A DNA stretch of 64,000 nucleotides from Aquabacter sp040049275 (GCF_040049275.1 NZ_JBDZDT010000010.1:147026-211025); one strand, 5' to 3'; positions 21,991 to 31,299 are shown, counted from the stretch's first letter. Notes: generated by a model from the sequence alone, not told the origin. Numbers and translations are program-made.

Positions 21991-22683
21991 ATGGATTGGA
22001 TTTCCTTCTGGGACGGCGCTCACGCCATCTATGTGAGCGACCGCCACAAGCAGCTCCACTATGCGCGCATCGCCGCGGACCTTGGCCGCTTCGTGCCGGG
22101 GCCCGGGGCGCGTGTGCTGGACTATGGTTGCGGTGAAGCTTTGGCTGCCGACGCGCTCGCCCGCGCCTGCGGCTCTCTCACCTTGTGCGATGCGGCCCCC
22201 GGTGTGCGCGAGAAGATTCGCCAGCGCTTCGAGGGGAACGGCAGGATCAGCGTGGCCTCGCCCGAGGAGGTGGAGGCGCTGCCCGACGGCAGCTTCGACC
22301 TGATCGTCGCAAATTCCTTATTGCAATACCTGAAGCGCCCGCAGCTGGACGGGCTGCTCGCCATGTGGCGCCGCCTCCTTGCGCCCGGGGGCCGGCTTCT
22401 GCTTGCGGATGTCATCCCCCCTGATGTGAGCGCCGTAAAGGATGCCGCCGCTTTGCTGTCCTTCGCCGCCCGCGACGGTTTCCTCGGGGCGGCAGTGGTG
22501 GGCCTCGTCCGAACGGCGGTATCTCCGTATCGCAAGCTGCGGGGCGAGCTGGGGCTTTCCATGTATCGGGAGGATGAGTTCGCCGGGCTCCTCCGGTCCG
22601 CCGGCTTCCAGGCCGAGCGCACCCGCCCCAATGTGGGCCACAATCAGAGCCGCATGGCGTTCCTGGCGATGCCGAGAGGCTAA
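21991..22683 (+). CDS. Class I SAM-dependent methyltransferase
   Basis: The 230-residue enzyme has motif I VLDYGCGEALAAD near residues 42-54, an acidic loop (LTLCDAAPG) and motif IV-V (FDLIVANSLLQYL). A C-terminal cap has hydrophobic helices. The substrate is not evident. The upstream small secreted protein is co-directional but probably unrelated. Confidence 0.85.
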   Translation: MDWISFWDGAHAIYVSDRHKQLHYARIAADLGRFVPGPGARVLDYGCGEALAADALARACGSLTLCDAAPGVREKIRQRFEGNGRISVASPEEVEALPDGSFDLIVANSLLQYLKRPQLDGLLAMWRRLLAPGGRLLLADVIPPDVSAVKDAAALLSFAARDGFLGAAVVGLVRTAVSPYRKLRGELGLSMYREDEFAGLLRSAGFQAERTRPNVGHNQSRMAFLAMPRG

Positions 22684-22727
22684 TGTGCTTCCGCGCCGAG
22701 CGGCGCATTATAAGCATCTTCCTCAGC

Positions 22728-22891
22728 CATCACGGCCGGGCTTGTTCCAGGGTACTCCGTAAGTGCGCCGCGCCCCCTCTCCCCAAGGGGGAGAGGGCTG
22801 GGGTGAGGGGGAACCGTTCTCTCAAGTCCTGAAATGCCGGAGCCCCCTCACCCGGCTGCTGCGCAGCCGACCTCTCCCCCTCGGGGAGAGG
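22728..22891. repeat. Composite intergenic repeat: fragment of the GGCCGGGC family plus a CTCTCCC-family palindrome
   Basis: CATCACGGCCGGGCTTGTTCC (22728-22748) is a half-element of the family at 7331. From 22773 the arms CCCCCTCTCCCC/GGGGAGAGG and CCCCCTCACCC/GGGGTGAGGGGG form nested hairpins up to 22891. The 300-base gap between the methyltransferase and GtrA genes (22684-22981) otherwise holds nothing recognisable. Confidence 0.65.
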
Positions 22892-22981
22892 TGTGAACGG
22901 AGCCCACCGCCTCGAACAAAGTTGCTTGCTAGGATCGAGGTGAGCCCGGGCATGGCGACTTACAGGCGTTTGTGGTTGTAC

Positions 22982-23407
22982 TCACCCATGCGACCTCTTC
23001 TCCGCGAATGCCCAGAGGCGGTAGCTGTTGAAGGTCCAGCACAGCACCAGCCCGCTCGTGAGCGCCTGTGCCAGCAGATAGAAGATCCCGAGCCGGTGGG
23101 TGAAGACGTCCATGAGGATGCCGTTCAGCACGAAGGCCACCCCCGCGACGATGAAATAGCGCGGCATGGCCCCTGCATGGGAGCGGGTCGATTCGAAGGT
23201 GAAGCGGCTGTTCAGCGTGTAGGTGACGAGCGTGCCCACCACGAAGCCCACCATGGAGGCAGCCACCGGGCCGAGGATATCGAGCTCCACCAGGACGCCC
23301 AGCACGATGAAATGCGCGACGGCGGCGGTCGTGCCGACGGCGACGAAGGTCGCCAATTGCACGATCAGCGGGCGGTGGCGGGTCAGCAGGGCGGAGAGGG
23401 AAGACAT
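22982..23407 (-). CDS. GtrA-family membrane protein
   Basis: The 141-residue inner-membrane protein has four predicted transmembrane helices. The family pattern is present: FVAVGTTAAVAHFIVLGVLV, LNSRFTF in the second loop, and a C-terminal FNSYRLWAF. GtrA relatives flip polyprenol-linked sugars for cell-surface glycan modification. No glycosyltransferase is adjacent, so the sugar is unknown. Confidence 0.87.
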   Translation of the reverse strand: MSSLSALLTRHRPLIVQLATFVAVGTTAAVAHFIVLGVLVELDILGPVAASMVGFVVGTLVTYTLNSRFTFESTRSHAGAMPRYFIVAGVAFVLNGILMDVFTHRLGIFYLLAQALTSGLVLCWTFNSYRLWAFAEKRSHG

Positions 23408-23529
23408 GGGTAAAGGACAATCCGGCTCAACAGGGCGGTGCGGCGGTCTTCCGTCGCGTGCAAATATGGTCTAAGGAAGCCAAATAGCTTGCCGAACGGA
23501 GATCATTCAACGTCGCGGCGCCGCACCTG

Positions 23530-23586
23530 CCGTCCGCGTGACGGAATCCTCACCCCCAGGGGCGCGTGACCCGCGGCCCTTTTTTT
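23530..23586 (+). promoter_or_regulatory. Candidate attenuator in the carB leader
   Basis: Two tandem hairpins lie ahead of carB. The first is CCGTC/GACGG (23530-23544). The second is a GGG-CGCG/CGCG-CCC stem (about 23560-23579) followed by seven consecutive T (23580-23586). The latter looks like an intrinsic terminator ending only 24 bases before the carB ATG. An 8-base direct repeat CGCGTGAC (23535 and 23563) links them. The nearest gene to the left (GtrA) runs the other way, so a plain terminator would have no obvious transcript to end. Confidence 0.5.
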
Positions 23587-23610
23587 GCGCCTGCTGAGCG
23601 CCTGCGAGAC

Positions 23611-26600
23611 ATGCCGAAACGCACTGACCTCGAAACCATCCTGATCATCGGCGCCGGCCCCATCGTTATCGGTCAGGCCTGCGAATTCGACTATTCCGGA
23701 ACCCAGGCGTGCAAGGCGCTGAAGGAGGAAGGATATCGGGTCGTCCTGGTGAACTCGAATCCCGCGACCATCATGACCGATCCGGACATGGCGGACGCGA
23801 CCTATATCGAGCCGATCACGCCGGAGATCGTCGCCAAGATCATCGAGAAGGAGCGCGGCGACCGCTCCAAGGGCTTCGCGCTGCTGCCCACCATGGGCGG
23901 CCAGACCGCGCTGAACTGCGCGCTGTCGCTGAAGCACCAGGGGACGCTGGACGCCTTCGACGTGGAGATGATCGGCGCCACCGCCGAGGCCATCGACAAG
24001 GCCGAGGACCGCGAGCTGTTCCGCGAGGCCATGACCAAGATCGGCCTCTCCACGCCCACCTCGCGGCAGATCAAGAATCTGGCGCAGGCGCTGGACGCGC
24101 TTGAGATCGTCGGCCTGCCGGCCATCATCCGCCCGTCCTTCACCATGGGCGGCACCGGCGGCGGCATCGCCTTCAACAAGGCGGAGTTCATCGAGATCGT
24201 CGAGCGCGGCATCGATGCCTCGCCCACGAGCGAAGTGCTGATCGAGGAGAGCGTGCTCGGCTGGAAGGAGTATGAGATGGAGGTGGTCCGCGACAAGGCG
24301 GACAACTGCATCATCATCTGCTCCATCGAGAATCTGGACCCCATGGGCGTCCACACCGGCGATTCCATCACGGTGGCGCCGGCTTTGACGCTCACCGACA
24401 AGGAATACCAGATCATGCGCGATGCATCGCTTGCGGTGCTGCGCGAGATCGGGGTTGAGACCGGCGGCTCCAACGTTCAGTTCGCGATCAACCCGGAAGA
24501 CGGGCGCATGATCGTGATCGAGATGAACCCGCGCGTATCGCGCTCGTCAGCTCTGGCCTCCAAGGCCACCGGCTTCCCTATCGCCAAGGTCGCGGCACGC
24601 CTTGCGGTGGGCTACACGCTGGACGAGATCGAGAACGACATTACCGGCGGGGCGACGCCCGCCTCCTTCGAGCCCACCATCGATTATGTGGTCACGAAGA
24701 TCCCGCGCTTCGCCTTCGAGAAATTCCCCGGCGCGGACCCGACGCTGACCACCTCCATGAAGTCGGTGGGCGAGGCCATGGCCATCGGCCGCACCTTCCA
24801 GGAGAGCCTCCAGAAGGCTCTGCGCTCGCTGGAGACCGGCCTCACCGGCCTCGACGAGATCGAGATCGGCGGCCTCGGCTCGGGCGACGACAAGAACGCC
24901 ATCCGCGCCGCGCTCGGCACCCCGACGCCCGAGCGCCTGCTTTACGTGGCGCAGGCCATGCGCTTCGGCATGACGGACGAGCAGATCCACGCCGCGTGCA
25001 AGATCGACCCGTGGTTCCTCGGCCAGATCCGCGGCATCGTGGAGACCGAGGCCAAGGTGAAGCGCCTCGGCCTGCCCAAGACGGCCGGCGCGCTCCGGGG
25101 CCTCAAAGCCATGGGCTTCTCCGACGCCCGCCTCGCCACCCTCGCGGGGCAGGAAGAGGCGGACGTGCGCAAGCAGCGCCAAGCGCTCGATGTACGCCCG
25201 GCCTATAAGCGCATCGACACCTGCGCGGCCGAGTTCGCCTCGCCCACTGCCTATATGTATTCCACCTACGAGACGCCGTTTGCCGGCGTCCTCGCCGATG
25301 AGGCGCAGCCTTCCAGCCGGAAGAAGGCCATCATCCTCGGCGGCGGCCCGAACCGCATCGGGCAGGGGATCGAGTTCGACTATTGCTGCTGCCACGCGGC
25401 CTTCGCCCTGAAAGAGGCGGGCACCGAGGCCATCATGGTCAACTGCAACCCCGAGACCGTCTCGACCGATTACGACACCTCCGACCGGCTCTATTTCGAG
25501 CCGCTCACCACTGAGGACGTTCTGGAGCTGATCGACCGCGAGCGCACGGCGGGCACGCTGCTCGGCGTGATCGTGCAGTTCGGCGGCCAGACGCCGCTCA
25601 AGCTCGCCCATGCCCTTGAGGCAGCGGACGTGCCCATCCTCGGCACCTCGCCCGACGCCATCGACCTTGCGGAAGACCGCGACCGCTTCAAGCGCCTCCT
25701 GAACCAACTCAAGCTGCGCCAGCCGGACAACGGCATCGCCTATTCGGTGGAGCAGGCGCGCATCGTGGCGGGGCAGCTCGGCTTCCCGCTGGTGGTGCGC
25801 CCCTCTTACGTGCTGGGCGGGCGGGCCATGCAGATCATCCATGAGGAGCGCCAGCTCGGCGACTATCTCCTGGAGACCCTGCCGGGCCTCGTGCCGCAGG
25901 AGGTCAAGGCGCGCTATCCCAACGACAAGACGGGCCAGATCAACACCGTCCTCGGCCGGAACCCGCTGCTGTTCGACCGCTATTTGTCCGACGCCATCGA
26001 GGTGGACGTGGACGCGCTGTGCGACGGCACGGACGTGCACGTGGCCGGCATCATGGAGCATATCGAGGAGGCGGGCATCCATTCGGGTGACAGCGCCTGC
26101 TCGCTGCCGCCCCACTCGCTCTCCGACGAGATGATCCGCCGCCTCGAAGTGGAGACGGCCGCGCTCGCAAAAGCGCTGGGCGTGGTCGGCCTCATGAACG
26201 TCCAGTTCGCCCTGAAGGACGACCACATCTACATCCTCGAGGTGAACCCGCGCGCCTCGCGCACCGTGCCGTTCGTGGCGAAGGTGGTGGGCCTGCCCAT
26301 CGCCAAGATCGCCGCGCGCGTCATGGCCGGGGAGAAGCTGGCGACGTTCGGCCTCAAGAGCGTGAAGATCGACCATATCGCGGTGAAGGAGGCGGTGTTC
26401 CCCTTCGCCCGCTTCCCCGGTGTCGACACGGTGCTCGGCCCGGAAATGCGCTCCACCGGCGAGGTGATGGGGCTCGACACCGACTACGGCGTCGCGTTCG
26501 CGAAAAGCCAGCTGGGCGGCGGCACCAAGGTGCCGAAGACCGGCACGGTTTTCGTCTCGGTGCGGGACAAGGACAAGGCGCGCATCCTGCCCACCGTCAA

Positions 26601-26973
26601 GCTCCTGCAGGAGCTGGGCTTCAAGGTGATCGCCACCTCCGGCACCCAGCGCTTCCTGGAAGAGAACGGGATAGCGGCGGGCAAGATCAACAAGGTGCTC
26701 GAAGGCCGCCCGCACATCGTCGATGCCATCAAGAATGGCGAGGTGCAGCTGGTGTTCAATACAACCGAAGGCGCGCAGGCTCTTTCGGATAGCCGTTCGC
26801 TCCGCCGTGCGGCCCTCTTGCACAAAGTGCCGTATTACACCACGCTATCTGGAGCCGTCGCAGCGGCGCAGGGGATCAAGGCCTATGTGGGCGGCGATCT
26901 CCAGGTGCGCGCGCTGCAGAGCTATTTCGGCGCTGGCGGATCTTCGGCGACGGGCAAAGCGTTCGTCGCCTGA
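23611..26973 (+). CDS. carB: Carbamoyl-phosphate synthase large subunit
   Basis: The 1120-residue enzyme makes carbamoyl phosphate from glutamine-derived ammonia, bicarbonate and two ATP, feeding arginine and pyrimidine synthesis. Two ATP-grasp halves are visible: the first from LIIGAGPIVIGQACEFDYSG, the second from IILGGGPNRIGQGIEFDYCC. Each has a glycine loop (SFTMGGTGGGIAFN, SYVLGGRAMQ), and an MGS-like allosteric domain occupies the last 140 residues. ATG 23611 (MPKRTDLETI) is the standard start. carA is not in this window. Confidence 0.96.
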   Translation: MPKRTDLETILIIGAGPIVIGQACEFDYSGTQACKALKEEGYRVVLVNSNPATIMTDPDMADATYIEPITPEIVAKIIEKERGDRSKGFALLPTMGGQTALNCALSLKHQGTLDAFDVEMIGATAEAIDKAEDRELFREAMTKIGLSTPTSRQIKNLAQALDALEIVGLPAIIRPSFTMGGTGGGIAFNKAEFIEIVERGIDASPTSEVLIEESVLGWKEYEMEVVRDKADNCIIICSIENLDPMGVHTGDSITVAPALTLTDKEYQIMRDASLAVLREIGVETGGSNVQFAINPEDGRMIVIEMNPRVSRSSALASKATGFPIAKVAARLAVGYTLDEIENDITGGATPASFEPTIDYVVTKIPRFAFEKFPGADPTLTTSMKSVGEAMAIGRTFQESLQKALRSLETGLTGLDEIEIGGLGSGDDKNAIRAALGTPTPERLLYVAQAMRFGMTDEQIHAACKIDPWFLGQIRGIVETEAKVKRLGLPKTAGALRGLKAMGFSDARLATLAGQEEADVRKQRQALDVRPAYKRIDTCAAEFASPTAYMYSTYETPFAGVLADEAQPSSRKKAIILGGGPNRIGQGIEFDYCCCHAAFALKEAGTEAIMVNCNPETVSTDYDTSDRLYFEPLTTEDVLELIDRERTAGTLLGVIVQFGGQTPLKLAHALEAADVPILGTSPDAIDLAEDRDRFKRLLNQLKLRQPDNGIAYSVEQARIVAGQLGFPLVVRPSYVLGGRAMQIIHEERQLGDYLLETLPGLVPQEVKARYPNDKTGQINTVLGRNPLLFDRYLSDAIEVDVDALCDGTDVHVAGIMEHIEEAGIHSGDSACSLPPHSLSDEMIRRLEVETAALAKALGVVGLMNVQFALKDDHIYILEVNPRASRTVPFVAKVVGLPIAKIAARVMAGEKLATFGLKSVKIDHIAVKEAVFPFARFPGVDTVLGPEMRSTGEVMGLDTDYGVAFAKSQLGGGTKVPKTGTVFVSVRDKDKARILPTVKLLQELGFKVIATSGTQRFLEENGIAAGKINKVLEGRPHIVDAIKNGEVQLVFNTTEGAQALSDSRSLRRAALLHKVPYYTTLSGAVAAAQGIKAYVGGDLQVRALQSYFGAGGSSATGKAFVA

Positions 26974-27049
26974 GGCACGTGAGGCGGGATGGTGCGTGCG
27001 CTGATGCGCGCGGGCCGTGCAGCTCATATGCCTTTTCCACTGGTACGCG

Positions 27050-27097
27050 CCGTAATCCGAGACGGTTCTCGTCCCGCGTTTACGGTTTCGGTTTTTT
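27050..27097 (+). terminator. Terminator-like hairpin between carB and greA
   Basis: CCGTAA (27050) and TTACGG (27080) enclose an inner GACG/CGTC stem, followed by TTTCGGTTTTTT. It probably ends carB transcription or limits read-through into greA. Confidence 0.55.
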
Positions 27098-27168
27098 CGC
27101 TTCGGCTTGCCATCGCCGCCGATGAACGGCAGGCGAGTCGGGGTCTCAGGAGGTCTTAAGACGGACCC

Positions 27169-27642
27169 ATGGACAAGATTCCCATGACGGGGAGCGGGTA
27201 TACCGCCCTCGAAATCGAGTTGCGCCAACGCCAGCAGGTGGAGCGCCCCCGGATCATTGCAGCCATCGCCGAAGCGCGCGCTCATGGCGACCTTTCCGAA
27301 AACGCGGAGTATCACGCCGCGAAGGAACAGCAGTCGCTGAACGAGGGGCGCATCGCCGATCTGGAGGACAAGATTTCCCGCGCCGAGGTGATCGACGTGG
27401 CGAAACTGTCCGGCGACGTGGTGAAATTCGGCGCCACCGTGACCCTCGTGGACGAGGACACGGAAGAGGAGCGCATCTGGCAGATCGTCGGCGACAACGA
27501 AGCCGACGCGAAGGCCGGGCGCATCTCCATCTCCTCGCCCATGGCGCGCGCGCTCATCGGCAAGCAGAAGGGCGCCTCGGTGGAGGTCGTGACCCCCAGG
27601 GGCGCCCGCTCGTTCGAAATCGTGCAGGTGCGGTGGGTGTAG
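27169..27642 (+). CDS. greA: Transcription elongation factor GreA
   Basis: The 157-residue factor rescues backtracked RNA polymerase by stimulating transcript cleavage. It has the N-terminal coiled coil (ALEIELRQRQQVERPRIIAAIAEARAHGDLSENAEYHAAKE) with the conserved acidic tip, and the C-terminal FKBP-like domain (GATVTLVDEDTEEERIWQIVGDNEADAKAG, ISSPMARALIGK). AGGAGG lies 14 bases upstream. Confidence 0.95.
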   Translation: MDKIPMTGSGYTALEIELRQRQQVERPRIIAAIAEARAHGDLSENAEYHAAKEQQSLNEGRIADLEDKISRAEVIDVAKLSGDVVKFGATVTLVDEDTEEERIWQIVGDNEADAKAGRISISSPMARALIGKQKGASVEVVTPRGARSFEIVQVRWV

Positions 27643-27716
27643 TTTCGATGGCGCCGTTCGCGCGGCGCCGTCGCTCTCGTTGCACCGGGGTCTGAAACGC
27701 GGCCTACTTTCCGCCC

Positions 27717-28337
27717 ATGAGCCGTTTTCCCAAAGCCCGCGTCGATGCGCTGACCGACGGCATCTTCGCGTTCGCCATGACGCTGCTGGTGCTGGACGTG
27801 CGCCTGCCGGCGGACCTGCCCATCGCCAGCGCGGGCGAGCTTACGGCCCATCTGCTCTCGCTGGGGCCGCAGATCTTTACCTATCTCATCAGCTTCTTCG
27901 TGCTGGGCGCGCAGTGGCGGGCCAGCATCGAGCTGCGGCCGGCGGGGGAGCGCCTCACCGGCGGCGTCGTCTCCTTGTGGCTGATGTATCTGTTCTTCGT
28001 CACCACGGTGCCGTTCTCTTCCAGCGTGGTGGGCAAGTACGGCGCCTTTCCCCCGGCGGTTTACGTCTATTCCGCGAACATGATCGCCCTCGGCGTGCTC
28101 GTCATCGCGCTGCGCCACCTGGAAGTGCCGGAGGGCAAGCGCTCGCTGGCCCGGGCCGCCGGCTCCCACCTGCCGCTCTTCATCATTGCCGCTCTGGCGT
28201 CCATGGTCGTCAGCGTGTTCGAGCCCCGCTACGCCATGTTTGCCTACCTCCTGAATTTCCTACCTCACCTGCCGGGATGGCCGAAGCCCCGCGAGGAGCG
28301 CTCGCCATTGGTGGGGCAGGAAAATCGGCTAGACTGA
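27717..28337 (+). CDS. TMEM175/DUF1211-family potassium channel-like protein
   Basis: The 206-residue membrane protein has six predicted helices. It carries the family signature near its N-terminus, RVDALTDGIFAFAMTLLVLDV, a variant of the RxxxFSDG motif that lines the pore in bacterial TMEM175 channels. The usual serine of FSDG is replaced by threonine-aspartate (LTDG). It ends four bases before the MoxR gene, so the two may be co-transcribed, but a functional link is not established. Confidence 0.82.
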   Translation: MSRFPKARVDALTDGIFAFAMTLLVLDVRLPADLPIASAGELTAHLLSLGPQIFTYLISFFVLGAQWRASIELRPAGERLTGGVVSLWLMYLFFVTTVPFSSSVVGKYGAFPPAVYVYSANMIALGVLVIALRHLEVPEGKRSLARAAGSHLPLFIIAALASMVVSVFEPRYAMFAYLLNFLPHLPGWPKPREERSPLVGQENRLD

Positions 28338-28341
28338 GCCC

Positions 28342-29256
28342 ATGCCCTCTTCCTTCCCCGCTTCCATCGCCGCCACATCAGCTCTGCTGGAAGGCGCCGG
28401 CTACGTCCCCGACCGGGCGCTCGCCACCGTGGTCCATCTCGCCTTGCGCATGGGCCGGCCGCTGCTGCTGGAAGGGGAGGCCGGCGTCGGCAAGACCGAG
28501 GTGGCGCGCACGCTGGCGAATGCCCTCGGCCGGCGGCTCATCCGCCTGCAATGCTATGAGGGGCTCGACCTTTCGGCGGCCGCCTATGAGTGGAACTATG
28601 CTGCCCAGATGATCGCCATCCGCCTCGCCGAAGCGGCGGGGGAGAGCGACAAGGGGTCCATCGCCTCCGACGTCTTCTCCGAGCGCTATCTCCTGCGCCG
28701 GCCGCTGCTGGAGGCGCTGGAGCCGGACCCTTCAGGCCCGCCGGTGCTGCTGGTGGACGAACTGGACCGCACGGACGAGGCGTTCGAGGCGTTCCTGCTG
28801 GAAGTGCTCTCCGACTTCCAGATCACCATTCCCGAGCTCGGCACGGTGAAGGCGGCGGCCCCGCCCATCATCGTCCTGACCTCGAACCGCACCCGCGAGA
28901 TCCACGACGCGCTGAAGCGGCGCTGCCTCTATCACTGGGTGGACTATCCCAGCGCCGAGCGGGAGCTTTCCATCCTGCGCAAGCGGCTTCCTGGCGTGCC
29001 GGAGCGCCTGTCGGCGCAGGTGGTGGCCTTCGTGCAGGCGATCCGCAAGGAGGATCTGTTCAAGGTGCCCGGCGTCGCCGAGACCCTGGACTGGGCGTCG
29101 GCCCTGGTGGAGCTGGATGCTGCCGCTTTGGACCCCGGCCTCGTGGCGGACACGCTGGGCGTGCTGCTCAAATACCAGGACGACATCGCCCGCACCGACG
29201 CCCCGCGCATCGAGAAGCTCATCGAGGAAGCGCGCCGCTCAGTGGCGGCGGAATAG
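28342..29256 (+). CDS. MoxR-family AAA+ ATPase (CoxD-like)
   Basis: The 304-residue chaperone-type ATPase has Walker A LLLEGEAGVGKTEVARTLA, Walker B LLVDELDRTDEAFEAFLLEVL, sensor-1 LTSNRTREIHDALKRRC and an arginine-finger region. CoxD-type MoxR proteins help mature the active site of aerobic CO dehydrogenase and other molybdenum hydroxylases together with a VWA protein. The VWA partner is 2.2 kb downstream (31458), separated by three leftward genes. Starts with ATG 28342, four bases after the TMEM175 gene. Confidence 0.88.
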   Translation: MPSSFPASIAATSALLEGAGYVPDRALATVVHLALRMGRPLLLEGEAGVGKTEVARTLANALGRRLIRLQCYEGLDLSAAAYEWNYAAQMIAIRLAEAAGESDKGSIASDVFSERYLLRRPLLEALEPDPSGPPVLLVDELDRTDEAFEAFLLEVLSDFQITIPELGTVKAAAPPIIVLTSNRTREIHDALKRRCLYHWVDYPSAERELSILRKRLPGVPERLSAQVVAFVQAIRKEDLFKVPGVAETLDWASALVELDAAALDPGLVADTLGVLLKYQDDIARTDAPRIEKLIEEARRSVAAE

Positions 29257-29775
29257 TCAGAACGCGAAATACCCCACCACGGCTGCGATCCCGATGAGGG
29301 GAATGGGGTTCATGCGCGTCGCCAGCAGCGCGAGAAGGACCGCTGCCGCGATGCCGGCGCTGGTCCATCCGAGAAGGGCGCCCTGCGAGATGCTGATGGC
29401 GCCCGCCAGAAGCAGGCCGATGGAGACCGGCGCAAGCCCCCGCTGGATAGATGCGCGCCAGGGCCAGTGATCGAGGCGCTTCCACAGGCGGCCCACATAG
29501 AGGGTCAGCAGGCCAGTGGGGACGAAGAAGGCGATGACCACCACGAGCGCGCCCAACGGGCCCGCCACCCATTGGCCGATGCCGGCGATCATCATCATGT
29601 TGGGGCCGGGCGCCATCTGGCCGACGCTGTAGAGGTGGATGAGCTGGGGGAAGCTCATCCAGTGGTGCGTGTCCACCACCAGCGCCTTCATCTCCGGAAA
29701 GGCTGCCATGCCTCCCCCGACCGTCAGGAGGGAGAGATAGGCGAACACGGCGATCAGGGCCGGAAGCTGGTTCAT
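29257..29775 (-). CDS. Chromate transporter, short-chain ChrA subunit (second half)
   Basis: The 172-residue membrane protein has the CHR motif LTVGGGMAAFPEM near its N-terminus and SVGQMAPGPNMMMI, then several hydrophobic helices. Short-chain ChrA proteins come as pairs that together equal one full-length chromate/sulfate antiporter. The partner overlaps by four bases (ATGA, 29772-29775). The stop codon abuts the MoxR gene tail to tail. Confidence 0.9.
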   Translation of the reverse strand: MNQLPALIAVFAYLSLLTVGGGMAAFPEMKALVVDTHHWMSFPQLIHLYSVGQMAPGPNMMMIAGIGQWVAGPLGALVVVIAFFVPTGLLTLYVGRLWKRLDHWPWRASIQRGLAPVSIGLLLAGAISISQGALLGWTSAGIAAAVLLALLATRMNPIPLIGIAAVVGYFAF

Positions 29776-30392
29776 GGCTGCGGGCTTCCCTCGGGCTTCC
29801 GGCGCGGGCGATACCAGAAGATGGCGAGGGCCCCCACCACGGCCAGCACCAGCAGCACCGACTGGTGCAGCACGTTCACGCCGATGACGGTGAGGATGAC
29901 GAAGCCGAAATCGGCAAAATGGGTGAGCGTCTTGCGCCCAAGCTGGAAGGTGACCGCCAGCACCATGCCCACGGCCGCCGCCGAGACGCCATGGAGGATC
30001 GCGGTCACGGCGTCGCTGCTGTTGCCTTGTGCCTGCGTGGCCGCATAGGCGCTGGCCGCCGCCATCATCAGGAGGCCACCCGGCAGGCAGATGCCGAACA
30101 GCGCGACCGCCGCCCCGGCTGAGCCCCGCAGGCGGTCGCCCACGAGGATCGCCATGTTGGAGGCATTGAGGCCGGGCAGGGTCTGGCAGATGGACAGAAG
30201 CTCGACGAAGGTCTCGTCGTCGATCCATTTGCGCCGCCCCACAAGGCCGGACCGCAGATAGGCCACGACGCCGCCGCCGAAACTGGTGGCGCCGATGACG
30301 AAGAAGCCGATGAGGATATCCAGAAGGCTCACCTCAGGGAGGGTGGCCGGCTGCTGCGCGGGACGGGGGAGGGGCGGGGAAGCGTCATTCAT
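29772..30392 (-). CDS. Chromate transporter, short-chain ChrA subunit (first half)
   Basis: The 206-residue membrane protein has FFVIGATSFGGGVVAYLRSGLVGRRKW and ICQTLPGLNASNMAI, the N-terminal-half CHR signature. It overlaps the next gene by four bases and its own start overlaps the end of the upstream unknown gene by eight bases (30385-30392), so the three are one tightly coupled leftward operon. Chromate efflux is the family function; the true substrate in this strain is untested. Confidence 0.9.
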   Translation of the reverse strand: MNDASPPLPRPAQQPATLPEVSLLDILIGFFVIGATSFGGGVVAYLRSGLVGRRKWIDDETFVELLSICQTLPGLNASNMAILVGDRLRGSAGAAVALFGICLPGGLLMMAAASAYAATQAQGNSSDAVTAILHGVSAAAVGMVLAVTFQLGRKTLTHFADFGFVILTVIGVNVLHQSVLLVLAVVGALAIFWYRPRRKPEGSPQP

Positions 30393-31299
30393 GGCTTTGG
30401 GGCGGGACGCCCTTCAGGCGATAGACCGCTCCCGTCTTGGTGGTGCCGAGTGCGATCCAGTCCTGCGCTTCCTCCTGCAGATCCCGGAAGAAGGCTTCGC
30501 TGCGCTCGAGGGCTTTGGCGCTCAACTCGCCCTGGCGCAGGAAGCGGGCCTGATAGGCGAACTCACCCACAAGCTGGTTCTGGTCGCCGCGGGTGCGCCA
30601 GACCGAGACGTTGCACGGCGCGATGAGCCCCTTGCCGAAGTCGAGGGTCCCCAATTGCTGGAGCACTTCCTCGACAGCCGTGCGGTTGACCAGCTTCACA
30701 TGCTGGCGCGTGCCCCCGAGGATGGGGGAGAGCGCGGGAAAGACGCGGATGAGGGTCGATGCGGCGGTGGGATCGGCGACCCCGCGGGGGCGATAGGGAA
30801 ACTCCACATTGTGGGAGAACAGCGAGCGCACGCCGCCGAGCCGATCCTTCAGGGGAAGGATCTCTTCCTTGAACTTGATTTTATAGCCGCCGGGGATCTG
30901 CGGGCGCACATCCAGCGCCGCGGCCGTGTCGCGATCGGGATGGCGGAACTTGAAGACAATTTCCGGCTCCCCCACCGGGAAGCCGTCCTCATAGGCGATC
31001 CGCCGCCGCAGGATGAAGAAATTGTTGTAGAGCCTGAAATCCTGGGTGTCGATGAACAGCACCTCGCGGATCTGCGGCCGCACGGTCTGCGCAGAATGGG
31101 GCTCGAAGTCCACGCCCGTGCGCTTGGCGACCCGCCCTACGATCTTGGCGAAATCGAAGAAGCTCTTCACCGAGGTGAACCGAAGGCCATGGAGAATGAG
31201 CTTGGCCTGGAGATAATGCACATCGTCGAAGGGATGGCCGTCCGCATAGAGTTGCTGCGGGGCCGCGTCCTCAACGGACGTATCCTTGGCTTGCTTCAC
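30385..31299 (-). CDS. Protein of unknown function, coupled to the chromate transporter genes
   Basis: A 304-residue soluble protein if read from GTG 31299, which follows GGGGGAGAGAG; a 22-residue longer frame from 31365 lacks a ribosome site. I recognise no family with confidence. The middle part (EPEIVFKFRHPDRDTAAALDVRP, YKIKFKEEILPLKD) has alternating charged beta strands somewhat like CYTH/triphosphate-tunnel proteins, but the ExExK signature is not clear. No signal peptide or membrane helix. Its 8-base overlap with the ChrA gene implies a joint transcript. Confidence 0.7.
   Translation of the reverse strand: MKQAKDTSVEDAAPQQLYADGHPFDDVHYLQAKLILHGLRFTSVKSFFDFAKIVGRVAKRTGVDFEPHSAQTVRPQIREVLFIDTQDFRLYNNFFILRRRIAYEDGFPVGEPEIVFKFRHPDRDTAAALDVRPQIPGGYKIKFKEEILPLKDRLGGVRSLFSHNVEFPYRPRGVADPTAASTLIRVFPALSPILGGTRQHVKLVNRTAVEEVLQQLGTLDFGKGLIAPCNVSVWRTRGDQNQLVGEFAYQARFLRQGELSAKALERSEAFFRDLQEEAQDWIALGTTKTGAVYRLKGVPPQSHE

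Noticed and set aside
21991..22683. Functional link between the methyltransferase and the GtrA gene
   Set aside because: They converge, are separated by 300 bases of palindromes, and share no known pathway.
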